This document shows, piece after piece, positions 15,182 to 23,386 of a stretch of 64,000 bases of DNA. The DNA comes from Geomonas sp. RF6 (GTDB taxonomy: Bacteria > Desulfobacterota > Desulfuromonadia > Geobacterales > Geobacteraceae). The notes below the pieces were generated by a model. It saw nothing but the letters and a program-made list of their open reading frames with translations. It was not told where the DNA came from and searched no databases. The translations under genes were made by a program, and so were the position numbers. How positions within the stretch are numbered: position 1 is the first letter of the stretch; every line of letters begins with the position of its first letter. The stretch is from NCBI RefSeq assembly GCF_021044625.1, contig NZ_CP087999.1, forward strand, positions 451,001-515,000. The letters are read 5' to 3'.

Positions 15182-16544
15182 CTGTCCCCCCCTCCAGTAG
15201 TACCGTGCGGTCCGCCCACCACTGCGCAGGGAGCGGATCATGTGAGGCGATGACCACCGTGGTGCCGAAGCGCTGCGGCAGTCCGTACAGGATGTGCAAA
15301 AGCCTCAGGCGCTGTTCCCAGTCGAGTCCCGCAAACGGCTCGTCCAGCAGCAGTACCTCCGGTCGCGGCGCCAGGACCGAGGCGAGCGCCACCCGATGCT
15401 GCTCGCCGAAGCTGAGGGTAAGGGGGGCGCGCCCGGCGAGATGGGAGATCTCGCAAAGCTCCAGCGCTTCGCGGATCGCGTCGTCGCGAAGTGCGGCCGG
15501 CATCTCCATCCTTTTCAGTGAAAAGGCCACCTCCTCCGTCACCGTGTTTTCGAAGAGCTGCCGGCCCGGGTTCTGCACCAGTAATCCAACCTTCCCGAGG
15601 AGCCGGCCCGGTCGGGGCTTGTCGATGCCGGCTATGACCACCGTCCCGGTGTCCCCCACTTCCACCCCGGCTAGACAGCGCAGAAGCGAGGATTTCCCTG
15701 CTCCGTTCAGGCCGGTGAGATGCACCCGCGCTCCCGCCGGAACCTGGAGCGACACCTTCGAGAGGACCGTACCCGTCTCCGGGTAGGAAAGCGATACACC
15801 GCGCACTTCGATGGCCGGCGCCCCAATGGACGGTTCCCGTTGCGGCGCGGCATCCGGCTGTGTCGGCTCGCAGAAGTGCGGGCAGCGGCAGCTCTCCCCG
15901 GCGATCCGCCCGTTCTCCATGTAGAGGTAGCGATCGGCGATGCGTTGCAGGGGCTTCAGGTTGTGCTCTGCGATGAGCAGGGTGTATCCCTGCCTCTTCA
16001 ATTCCGCCAACACCCCGATCAGTTCCGTCTTCCCTTCGTCATCAAGCTGCGACGTCGGCTCGTCCAGGATAAGGAGCCGCGGCTCCATCGCCAGCGCCGC
16101 AGCGATGGCGATGCGCTGCTTTTGCCCGGCGGAGAAACGCTCCACGCTGCGTGCCGCGTAATTGACCAGATTCGTCGCCTGAAGCGCGCGGCGCACCCGC
16201 CTTGTAATCTCTATCTCGGAAAGGCACAGGTTCTCCGGGCCGAAGGCCACCTCCTGGGCCACCGTCGAGCACAGGATCTGGGTCTCCACATTCTGGAAAA
16301 CGAGCCCCACGCCGCCGGAAAGACCCGTGTCCTGCCACTGCGGGTAGCGGATCTCGCCACTGCTCTCCCCGCCGCGCAAAAGCCCCTTTACCGCCATCAG
16401 CAGCGTCGTCTTGCCGCAACCGGACTGTCCGGCCAGGCAGACGCATTCGCCGCTCCTCACATCGAGGGAGACATCACTCAGCGCTGCCCCAGGAGCACCA
16501 TGAAAGGTATGGGAAAATCCTTCCACCTCGAGAAAAGTGCCCAT
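15168..16544 (-). CDS. ECF transporter duplicated ATPase (A component, EcfA-EcfA' fusion)
   Basis: A 458-residue fusion of two ABC ATPase domains. Domain 1 has Walker A GQSGCGKTT, a Q-loop FQNVETQ, signature FSAGQKQRI and Walker B LLILDEP. Domain 2 has GLNGAGKSS, signature LSFGEQHRV and VLLLDEP. The Q-loop regions and absence of fused membrane segments fit the EcfA/CbiO group. A linker with three Cys (SCRCPHFC) joins the halves and could bind metal. ATG at 16544 starts the conserved domain and has a weak GGAG eight bases before it. It precedes the T component with a 14-base overlap. It hydrolyses ATP to drive uptake through the neighbouring T and S parts. Confidence 0.85.
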   Translation of the reverse strand: MGTFLEVEGFSHTFHGAPGAALSDVSLDVRSGECVCLAGQSGCGKTTLLMAVKGLLRGGESSGEIRYPQWQDTGLSGGVGLVFQNVETQILCSTVAQEVAFGPENLCLSEIEITRRVRRALQATNLVNYAARSVERFSAGQKQRIAIAAALAMEPRLLILDEPTSQLDDEGKTELIGVLAELKRQGYTLLIAEHNLKPLQRIADRYLYMENGRIAGESCRCPHFCEPTQPDAAPQREPSIGAPAIEVRGVSLSYPETGTVLSKVSLQVPAGARVHLTGLNGAGKSSLLRCLAGVEVGDTGTVVIAGIDKPRPGRLLGKVGLLVQNPGRQLFENTVTEEVAFSLKRMEMPAALRDDAIREALELCEISHLAGRAPLTLSFGEQHRVALASVLAPRPEVLLLDEPFAGLDWEQRLRLLHILYGLPQRFGTTVVIASHDPLPAQWWADRTVLLEGGTVAAA

Positions 16545-16714
16545 CAGCGAGGCTCCGGCACACGCCCGCCGCGGCGCCAAGGGGGAGAACAAAGCGCCGT
16601 GCGGCGGGAGTGGCAGGGAGTGGACGACGGCAGCGTCCATTTTGTAGGCGGTCCGTGGGAAGGGCCTTTCTTGCACTCTGTGGTGGCTGGTTTCCTCATC
16701 CTCTCACCCCGTCT

Positions 16715-16945
16715 CTACTGGCAGGCAGTCGCAGGGTAATGGTTGCAGCGTGACTGACAGGTAAAGGACGTGGCAGTCCAACGCCGGTAACGACAGTTGT
16801 AGCAGGAGCGCTCGTCATCGCAGACAGCTTCCTCCTCCACATCGGGGCGGAATCCGAGGCATGAAGCAGCTCTGCGCGCTGCTCCCGCCCAGTCTTCCTT
16901 GCCATAGGGATACACCTTCTCGCACCTCTCACCCGTCAGCCACAT
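16715..16945 (-). CDS. Small cysteine-rich protein of unknown function
   Basis: A 76-residue protein with eight Cys at positions 8, 29, 42, 48, 51, 62, 66 and 74, including a CYNC pair and no signal peptide. The spacing suggests a bound metal or iron-sulfur centre, or a folded zinc-binding unit. The ATG follows GGAGGAGCCAG and lies 10 bases after the stop of the TiaS-like gene, so the two are surely co-transcribed. 170 bases then separate it from the ECF ATPase gene, with no separate promoter evident. I do not recognise the family. Position suggests a role in the same metal or cofactor uptake pathway. Confidence 0.65.
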   Translation of the reverse strand: MWLTGERCEKVYPYGKEDWAGAARRAASCLGFRPDVEEEAVCDDERSCYNCRYRRWTATSFTCQSRCNHYPATACQ

Positions 16946-16955
16946 CTGGCTCCTC

Positions 16956-17696
16956 CTAATACCTCTTCAGTTGCTGCTTCAGGAGCACCTGCCACTCCGC
17001 AATACCTCCACCGTCTGCCGGCTTTACCAGCAACACCGACTGTCCCTGGAGCAGAACAGTCTTCAGCCTATCCGTCACCCGGACTCTAGCCCCGGGTTCC
17101 AGCACCAATCCCTCTGTCGTCTGAACAGAGTCGATCAGGGGGTGCGAGCAGAGGCGATCGACTGTCGTAATGCCATCGACGGCGGGAAAGTCGATGTTTC
17201 CCTTCAACCGGCCGTCATTCCCCCCGAGTCGTAATCCCACCCCTGCAAGGGCGCCGATCACACCCTGGCCGGTACCGCCATGTTCGGAGAGATGGACGCC
17301 GAGTTGCCCGGCCAGATCGTATGCCTCCTCCTTTGTCAGTACTGTTTCTTTTGCCTTCCGGCCGAACGACAGGAGCTTCTTTGGGTCTTTTAGAGCTGCA
17401 ACCGTGGCAATGCAGAGCCCGGGGTCGGAGCCTGGAGCACTCTCCCGTGTCAGATAGGTCGCAGCCTGTTCGATTAGAGCAGGAAGGCACTCCTCGCCGA
17501 TCTCGGCGGTGAAGCACATGGCACTATTGTGAGAGGTGTACGGTATATCTTGATGCACATAGAGCTGGTGGCGGGTGACATAACTGCTCTTGCCCCAGCC
17601 CGCTTGTTCGACTCTCGCCGCAATCTCGCTGGCAAGATCACCAGTCCCTCTGCTTTCGAGGTTGTCGGTATCATCGATAGCTATAACGACTTCCAT
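16956..17696 (-). CDS. TiaS-like protein (homologue of the N-terminal domains of archaeal tRNA-Ile2 agmatidine synthase)
   Basis: A 246-residue cytoplasmic protein. It starts with the IDDTD motif (residues 6-10) that in archaeal TiaS forms the kinase-like active site, followed by GTGDLA, the YTSHNSA segment, DPGLCIA and LSEHGGTGQGVIGALAGVGL near residues 135-155, matching the TCKD and ferredoxin-like (FLD) domains. The OB and zinc-ribbon tRNA-binding parts of TiaS (normally another 150-200 residues) are missing. Bacteria make the same tRNA modification with the unrelated TilS, so this protein probably acts on another small molecule, using ATP. It is the first gene of the ECF/TonB operon and lies 83 bases downstream of a ModE-like operator. 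Confidence 0.72.
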   Translation of the reverse strand: MEVVIAIDDTDNLESRGTGDLASEIAARVEQAGWGKSSYVTRHQLYVHQDIPYTSHNSAMCFTAEIGEECLPALIEQAATYLTRESAPGSDPGLCIATVAALKDPKKLLSFGRKAKETVLTKEEAYDLAGQLGVHLSEHGGTGQGVIGALAGVGLRLGGNDGRLKGNIDFPAVDGITTVDRLCSHPLIDSVQTTEGLVLEPGARVRVTDRLKTVLLQGQSVLLVKPADGGGIAEWQVLLKQQLKRY

Positions 17697-17778
17697 GGCC
17701 CCCCCCTGTTAAGCTGTGGTTTTAGCAGAAAAAGCGGGGGGGAACATACCACAGATATATAGCAAAGTACACAACGAT

Positions 17779-17802
17779 TGTTATGTACCGCGCTACATAG
17801 CG
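17779..17802. promoter_or_regulatory. ModE-like operator upstream of the ECF/TonB operon
   Basis: Left arm TGTTATGTA (17779-17787), six-base spacer, right arm TACATAGCG (17794-17802); arms match as an inverted repeat at 7 of 9 positions. Geometry (9-6-9) and outer bases are the same as in the palindrome before tupA. Reading on the minus strand, an extended -10 like TGCTATATAT lies about 20 bases further on, at 17755-17764, and could also act as an extra half-site. Metal-dependent repression of the ten-gene unit is the expected effect. Confidence 0.55.
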
Positions 17803-18134
17803 CCATATCTCCCGTCCGTGGCGATCTCCATGACGCGACGAGGGCGATGACGGCCATTACAGTCCCAGGCTCTTTGTATCTGTACCGGCATCGGGGAAGA
17901 GCACTTTCAATTCAAAAGGGGGTTTGGCGTGGCGAGATCGATCGGGAAGGCAGATCTGGTGAGGGCAACGACAAAATGGGAGTAGCGGACCCTGAGAGGA
18001 GGGTAATTCGTACGGTCCACGGATCCGCAAAGAAAAGAAGCATAAGCTCGCAATGCGGGTCGGAAGCAAAAGGTGTCAATTCCGACACCCATCATTGTTC
18101 AGATGACAGCAGAAGTCGTAACTCATCGTTTTTT
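17803..18134. other. Non-coding stretch between operator and tRNA
   Basis: About 330 bases without a convincing gene. Open frames here have no ribosome binding site and run into the tRNA. A small hairpin (GGTGTC with GACACC near 18072-18089) is the only structure I see. Confidence 0.5.
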
Positions 18135-18211
18135 TGGCACGCCCGGAGAGATTCGAACTCCCGACACCCTGGTTCGAAGCCAGGTACTCTATCCAGCTGA
18201 GCTACGGGCGC
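18135..18211 (-). tRNA. tRNA-Arg, anticodon TCG
   Basis: Full cloverleaf on the minus strand: acceptor GCGCCCG pairs with CGGGCGT (one G-U), D arm GCTC...GAGT, anticodon stem CCTGG/CCAGG around loop CTTCGAA (anticodon TCG, reading CGA), variable GTGTC, T arm with TTCGAAT. Discriminator G is followed by an encoded CCA (18135-18137). Confidence 0.95.
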
Positions 18212-18447
18212 GCACCTGTAGAAGAAGGTACAGTACATCTCTCTCTTTTGCAAAGCGTTGTGTCAGAATCTTCTCCCCTCTCGAGCCGCCTCTGTCACCC
18301 TTCTCTTTACAGAAACTTAAGTATTATTTGCCGCTTTTCTCTGTTATAAGTCGGCATTCAGGCATTCCCTGACGAGGTTCCTTCCTGTATCCCTTCTTGA
18401 CTCCCCGCGACTCGCCGTCGCCGCAGGTTGAAAGGAGCTGCACCCTG

Positions 18448-21399
18448 TTGAATCAGATCACCCGAAACCGCTGCATCAACGCCCTCAATATCGTCATCGT
18501 CGTCGCGGCAATCTGGATCGCCGCCGCCCTTTTCCTCGCCCAGGTGAAAAGGGAGGAGGTCAGACAGGCGAACGTGGTGCACGAAACCCACATCAAAACC
18601 TTCTGGGCCCTCCTGCGCAGCAAGGGAAAGATCACGGTCGCCAACGGCAAGGGGTGGATCGGCAACGAGCCCCTGGAAAACCACTACGAGCTCCCGGACC
18701 AGATCCAATCCATCTTCGGCGGCACCGCCACCATCTTCATCGGCAATGTGCGCGTCTCCACCAATGTACGCCACCCCGACGGAACCCGCGCCGTGGGGAC
18801 AAGGCTGGAAGGGGCTCCCTACCGCGCCGTTTTCCTCGAGGGGAGACCGTACCGGGGCGAGGCGGTCATTCTCGGCGTTCCCTACTTTGCTGCCTACGAC
18901 CCCATAAAAGATGCTCGCGGGCACGTCGTCGGGGCCATCTATGTCGGGGAGAAAAAAAGCGAGTATCTGTCGGGGTACCTGAAGCTCAAGCGCCACGTCG
19001 TCACCATCGCAGCCCTCCTCTCCGCCCTTTTTTCCCTTTTCATCTTCGCCACCGGCCGTGAGAGGAGGCGTTCCACGAGGACACTCCAGGAACGGGAGCA
19101 GCAAAGGCAGGCAATCCTCAACAACATCCCGGACCTCGCCTGGCTCAAGGACAAGGACGGTCGCTTCATCGCGGTCAACGATGCCTTTGCCAAGGCATGC
19201 GGCATCTCGCCTGAGGAGGTTGTCGGAAAGACAGATTTCGACGTCTGGCCCAAAGGCCTCGCCGCCACCTACCAGCGGGACGATCACGAGGTCATGGAGA
19301 CCGGAGCACACAAGCACTCCGACGAGCCGCTCGTGTACTGCGATGGCAGGACCGTATGGACCGAGGCTGTGCGTACGCCGATCTGCGACGAGCGCGGAAA
19401 CCTCATCGGGCTCACCGGCATCGCCAGAGACATCACCGACCGCCGCCGCATGGAGAAATCCCTCCAGGACTCCGAGGCGACGCTGCTCCAGATCTTCCAC
19501 AACGTGAACGACGGCATCATCCTGCACGACCTCGACGGGACGATCATCAGCCTGAACGACAGAGCCGTGCAGATGTACGCCCTCGAAGGGATCGACTCCT
19601 CCCGCATCTCCGCTCTCTCCATCGCCGCCGACCTCTCCTCGCGAGAAAACAACGTCTCCCTCCTCCGGTCGTGGTGGGACGAGGTCCATACGGGGCGCAG
19701 CCGGCAGTTCGAGTGGAAAGCGAGACGCCCAGGGGACGGCAGCACCTTCGACGTCGAGGTCTTCCTGAACGGCATCCGGCTCACCGACAGGGACCTCGTG
19801 CTGGCGACCATAACGGACATCTCGGAACGGAAGCAGAATGAGGCGAAGATAAAACATACCCTCTCGATTCTCACCGCGACCCTTGAGTCCACCGGCGACG
19901 GCATCCTTGTCGTCGACACCGAAAAGAACATCATGCGCTACAACCGCAACTACGCGGAGATGATGCAGATCGATGTGGCTCCCCTGGTGCGGCAAAAGGC
20001 GCAGCTCTACCTCCTGGAGAAGGTAAGGGATCCCGAAAAGCTGACGCAGAAGCTGGAGGCGGAAGAGGCCAATCCGTACCTCGTGACGAGCACCGTCCTC
20101 GAGTTCACCGACGGCCGGGTCATCGAGCGGGTTTCGCACCCGCAACTGGTCGACCGCGCCATTGTCGGCCGCGTGATATCGTACCGCGACGTCACCGAAC
20201 AGAGACGGCTTGAAAACCAGCTGCGCCACGCCCAGAAGATGGAGGCGGTAGGCACCCTCACCGGCGGGATCGCCCACGATTTCAACAACATTCTCACCGT
20301 CATCATCGGGTGCGGCAGCGTCATGCAGGGGATGATCGAGGAGTCGGGGCCTCTGAGCTACTACCTGGAACAGATCCTCACTGCAGCGGAGAAGGCCGCG
20401 GGCCTCACCCGGGGGCTTCTTACCTACAGCAGGCGCCAAACCCTGGAGCCGAGGCCGGTCGACCTGAACAGTATCGTCGGCGCGGTGCACAAGCTCCTGT
20501 CCCGCCTGATCGGCGAGAACATCGAGCTGGAGACCAGGCTGCACCCGGGGCCGCTCAGCGTGATGGCGGACGGAGGGCAGATGGAGCAGGTGCTCATGAA
20601 CCTCGCCACCAACGCCCGCGACGCCGTCTCCGGAGTCGGAAGCATCACCATCGAGACGAAGATGGTGACCCTGGAGCCGGGCTCCAGAGCGGTCAATGCC
20701 GGATTCACGAAGCTGAACGAGTTCATCGAGCGCCACGGCTACGGCCGCCAGGGGGCGTACGCCCTCGTCTCGGTAACGGATACGGGAAAGGGGATGAGTG
20801 CCGACGATCTCGACCGCATCTTCGAGCCGTTCTACACCACGAAAGGGCCGGGGTGCGGCACCGGGCTTGGCCTCTCCATCGTCTACGGCATCGTGAAGCA
20901 GCACAACGGCTACATCAACGTCGACAGCACCCCGGGACAGGGGACGACCTTTGAGATCTACCTCCCGATAACGGACCCGGTCGAGCAGAGCATCGACCTC
21001 TCCCTCCCGCTGCCGCAGCGGCACGGCGACGAGACGATCCTTTTCATCGAGGACAACCGGGACATTCGCAATCTCTTCAAGGACCTGCTGACGCGCAGCG
21101 GCTACCGGGTGATAGAGGCCGGGGACGGTGAGCAGGGGGTGGAGCAATTCCGGCGGCACCAGGACGAGATCGACCTCCTCCTCATCGATGTGATCATGCC
21201 GAAGAAGAACGGAAAGGAAACGTACGACGATATCTGCGCCATGGCGGGTGATGTGAAGGCCATTTTCATCAGCGGCTACACCGACGACATCATCAACCAG
21301 AAAGGGATCCTGGAAGACAACCTGAACTTCCTGTCCAAGCCGCTCGCGCCGGAGGCGCTCCTCGAGAAGGTCCGTGCGGTGCTCGACCAGGAGCAGTAA
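18448..21399 (+). CDS. Hybrid sensor histidine kinase with cache, PAS domains and receiver
   Basis: A 983-residue inner-membrane kinase. Order: transmembrane helix (about 12-32), a single-cache type sensor domain (40-185, with GGTATIFIGNVRVSTNV), second transmembrane helix (193-212), three PAS domains (about 225-350, 355-480, 480-590), HisKA with GGIAHDFNN (His near 608), HATPase ending in GCGTGLGLSIVYGIVKQHNG, and a C-terminal receiver with acceptor Asp near 914 (LLIDVIMP). The cache domain should bind a small extracellular ligand. TTG at 18448 is chosen because AAGGAG lies ten bases upstream; an earlier TTG at 18397 has no site. It has no partner regulator beside it and is followed by a terminator. 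Confidence 0.88.
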   Translation: MNQITRNRCINALNIVIVVAAIWIAAALFLAQVKREEVRQANVVHETHIKTFWALLRSKGKITVANGKGWIGNEPLENHYELPDQIQSIFGGTATIFIGNVRVSTNVRHPDGTRAVGTRLEGAPYRAVFLEGRPYRGEAVILGVPYFAAYDPIKDARGHVVGAIYVGEKKSEYLSGYLKLKRHVVTIAALLSALFSLFIFATGRERRRSTRTLQEREQQRQAILNNIPDLAWLKDKDGRFIAVNDAFAKACGISPEEVVGKTDFDVWPKGLAATYQRDDHEVMETGAHKHSDEPLVYCDGRTVWTEAVRTPICDERGNLIGLTGIARDITDRRRMEKSLQDSEATLLQIFHNVNDGIILHDLDGTIISLNDRAVQMYALEGIDSSRISALSIAADLSSRENNVSLLRSWWDEVHTGRSRQFEWKARRPGDGSTFDVEVFLNGIRLTDRDLVLATITDISERKQNEAKIKHTLSILTATLESTGDGILVVDTEKNIMRYNRNYAEMMQIDVAPLVRQKAQLYLLEKVRDPEKLTQKLEAEEANPYLVTSTVLEFTDGRVIERVSHPQLVDRAIVGRVISYRDVTEQRRLENQLRHAQKMEAVGTLTGGIAHDFNNILTVIIGCGSVMQGMIEESGPLSYYLEQILTAAEKAAGLTRGLLTYSRRQTLEPRPVDLNSIVGAVHKLLSRLIGENIELETRLHPGPLSVMADGGQMEQVLMNLATNARDAVSGVGSITIETKMVTLEPGSRAVNAGFTKLNEFIERHGYGRQGAYALVSVTDTGKGMSADDLDRIFEPFYTTKGPGCGTGLGLSIVYGIVKQHNGYINVDSTPGQGTTFEIYLPITDPVEQSIDLSLPLPQRHGDETILFIEDNRDIRNLFKDLLTRSGYRVIEAGDGEQGVEQFRRHQDEIDLLLIDVIMPKKNGKETYDDICAMAGDVKAIFISGYTDDIINQKGILEDNLNFLSKPLAPEALLEKVRAVLDQEQ

Positions 21400-21411
21400 A
21401 AGGAGCAAAAG

Positions 21412-21442
21412 AAAAGGCCGCGTCCGACTGGAGCGGCCTTTT
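21412..21442 (+). terminator. Intrinsic terminator after the hybrid kinase
   Basis: Ten-bp stem AAAAGGCCGC with GCGGCCTTTT; the A and T runs allow it to work in both directions, so it may also end the convergent PRC-barrel gene. Confidence 0.8.
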
Positions 21443-21476
21443 CCGCGAGGTCAAGCTGCGGGGTAAGGAGGGGGAG

Positions 21477-21896
21477 CTACTTGTGCTCCTTTCCCCCCTC
21501 GTGGTAACGGAACTCCGGCATCTGCTTAAGTGCGTCTTTGGTGGCGCCATTAAACATGATCTTGTCCTTCTCCATTATCTTCAGTTGATGCATGGGAACC
21601 GCAACCTTGCGAGCGCCCATGTTGAGGAAGCCGCCGACACCGATAATGGCATAGGAAGCCTTCATGTCCTTGCTGAGGATGAGGTCTTCCACCGCGCCAA
21701 TCTTCTCATTCCTCTCGTTGTAGACATCCTTCCCCATGATCATTTCCTTGGCGCTCCACCCCTTCATGACAGATGACTGCATCTCGGAGGAGCTGACACC
21801 AGCTTTGGAAGACCCGCCTTTGGACTCCGCCCAGGCCGGCACGGTGGAGGCAAGGGCGAGTGCGAATATGGTCGCCAGCATTACCCGTAGTCTCAT
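21477..21896 (-). CDS. Exported PRC-barrel domain protein
   Basis: A 139-residue protein with a clear signal peptide (ends PAWAES). The mature part has a PRC-barrel fold: SAKEMIMGKDVYNERNEKIG, then VEDLILSKDMKASYAIIGVGGF, then KVAVPMHQL. PRC-barrel proteins often bind partners or metals; in the periplasm their roles are mostly unknown. The ATG follows AAAGGAGAAAGAG. It converges on the hybrid kinase and shares its terminator. Confidence 0.8.
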   Translation of the reverse strand: MRLRVMLATIFALALASTVPAWAESKGGSSKAGVSSSEMQSSVMKGWSAKEMIMGKDVYNERNEKIGAVEDLILSKDMKASYAIIGVGGFLNMGARKVAVPMHQLKIMEKDKIMFNGATKDALKQMPEFRYHEGGKEHK

Positions 21897-22017
21897 TCTC
21901 TTTCTCCTTTCTTGAACAGGTTGTGAGGCTATGTTATGAGAATATCAGAAAAAAGCCCCGAATCAATTATTTGACACAGAGACAGCTCGTGGACGCAAGC
22001 ACAGGGGTACAACGGTG

Positions 22018-22572
22018 TCAGCGCAGCGTCCGGAAGGTAATGGAATAGCGCAGCTCCTTCACCGGCGGGATGGAGTGCTGGTACTGCCAGCGCGCCACCC
22101 CTTCCATGACGTAGAGGGAGCGGGGCGCAAGAACGACTGAAACCGCAGCGCCTTCCTTATCTGAGGGTTTGAACCGGAAGGTGCAGCTGGAGCCGAGCGA
22201 GATTCCCGCTATCTTGCCGAAGATGGTGAGATCGCGGTGCCAGTTGATCTGTGCGCCTGCGCCGTACTCGGTCAGGAGCGCCTCCACGAAGTCATCGGCG
22301 GCCACTCCCGCGGGAAGCGCCGCACGCTCGCGGAGCGGGAGAAGAAAGGCGGGTATCTCGACGGCGCGTGAGAGCTTGTTGGTGTTGAAATCATAGGTCC
22401 AGCCGTAAGCCAGCACCCTGCGTTTGGCCTGGAACCCCTTGTACTCGAAGGTCTCGAAAGGAAGCTCGGTAAAGATACGCAGCAGACGTTGCTCCTCCTC
22501 TTCGGAGAGGAAATCTTCCTGGTAGAGGAAGCCTTCGGGAAGCTCCCCCCCTTTTTCCGATCTGGTTTTCAC
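22018..22572 (-). CDS. AlkB-like 2-oxoglutarate and Fe(II)-dependent dioxygenase
   Basis: A 184-residue protein with the AlkB iron triad: H112 and D114 (WHRD), H166 (YQHSI), and the 2-oxoglutarate-binding pair R175 and R181 (RYSITFR). AlkB-type enzymes remove alkyl groups from DNA, RNA or proteins using oxygen. The N-terminal region is shorter than in E. coli AlkB and closer to the ALKBH-like group. An oxygen-using enzyme in a presumed anaerobe suggests occasional oxygen exposure. The nearest genes are unrelated, so it is probably transcribed alone. Start at the ATG at 22572; no clear ribosome binding site beyond weak GGAGG-like bases (GGAGGTCTGC). Confidence 0.85.
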   Translation of the reverse strand: MKTRSEKGGELPEGFLYQEDFLSEEEEQRLLRIFTELPFETFEYKGFQAKRRVLAYGWTYDFNTNKLSRAVEIPAFLLPLRERAALPAGVAADDFVEALLTEYGAGAQINWHRDLTIFGKIAGISLGSSCTFRFKPSDKEGAAVSVVLAPRSLYVMEGVARWQYQHSIPPVKELRYSITFRTLR

Positions 22573-23064
22573 AGCAGACCTCCAGACGTTGGCGCTCTTT
22601 CCATTTTACCCCCGGGAGGAGGCTGTTGATGCAACGACGCCGTCTGGAGCGCAGGCATCTTCCCTGCGGTGGCGGCGCGAGCCATAGGCTTACGCGGCTC
22701 CCGCCGCGGGACAGGCTGGGAAGCCTATCCTCCAGCGCGGTGCCACCGATCCTCACTCGCGGACAGCACTCCTGATCCAAGGATAACGGTGGCCGTGACG
22801 CTGGAGCGCAGGCATCTTGCCTGCGATGGCGGCGACAGCCGCCATATTTCCCTACCCGGCTCCCGCCCCTCCCCACTCTTCTCTTTCCCTAAACTTTTTA
22901 AATTCCACCCCTTGCCAAAGTAGCGCTGCGTCGAGTATAGTGCCGCTGCTTTGATCCCGCGGCTGGGTGAACTGAAAAAACTCCCCAAATTATCACTCTC
23001 TGTAAGGATGCGGCATGAAATGGAATGAGTTAGACTTTTGATTGAATGCAGAAGGAGTGGCACG
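22573..23064. repeat. Intergenic region with two copies of a dispersed repeat
   Basis: No gene is evident. The sequence CTGGAGCGCAGGCATCTT followed by (C/G)CCTGCG(A/G)TGGCGGC occurs near 22647 and again near 22801; related segments appear near 32540, 32725 and 61500. This looks like a dispersed intergenic repeat family. Confidence 0.6.
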
Positions 23065-23256
23065 ATGAGTGATCGGGAAGAGTTCGTAGAGTCGCTGAAG
23101 ATGATGAGAGAGATGGCGAGAGACCGGGTTAAACAGTTAGAGAGCGGCATCACCACCTACACCCCGGAAAGACAGAACCACTACCTCAAGGAGTACCGCT
23201 CAAAGATCAAGGAACTCGATATCGAGATCCGCCGCTACAGCATCAGAGCGATCTAG
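23065..23256 (+). CDS. Small coiled-coil protein of unknown function
   Basis: A 63-residue, highly charged, mostly helical protein (repeated E, K and R, heptad-like leucines and isoleucines near the end), ending RYSIRAI. An in-frame ATG nine codons upstream is rejected because AAGGAGTGGCACG stands directly before this one. No signal peptide or Cys. The nearest downstream gene is convergent, so it stands alone. Confidence 0.6.
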   Translation: MSDREEFVESLKMMREMARDRVKQLESGITTYTPERQNHYLKEYRSKIKELDIEIRRYSIRAI

Positions 23257-23386
23257 CAGGAGTGCAAAAGAGAATCAGGGAGGGGAAGCGGCGCAGTCAC
23301 GCACTGCCGCCAAGCAAACACCTCTGTTCCCGCGCCCCACGGTCCGGCCGGCCGCACGCGAAAGGAAAGACCACCTCCACCCCCGT

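Noticed and set aside
17696-17850. Possible cobalamin or molybdenum-cofactor riboswitch before the ECF/TonB operon
   Set aside because: I looked for the conserved cobalamin box and for Moco riboswitch sequence and found neither; the leader is too short and holds the palindrome instead.
18358-21408. Antisense open frame of about 1016 residues opposite the hybrid histidine kinase
   Set aside because: It is the reverse frame of a high-GC gene; the sense strand has clear domains and a ribosome binding site, and the antisense protein has no recognisable domain.
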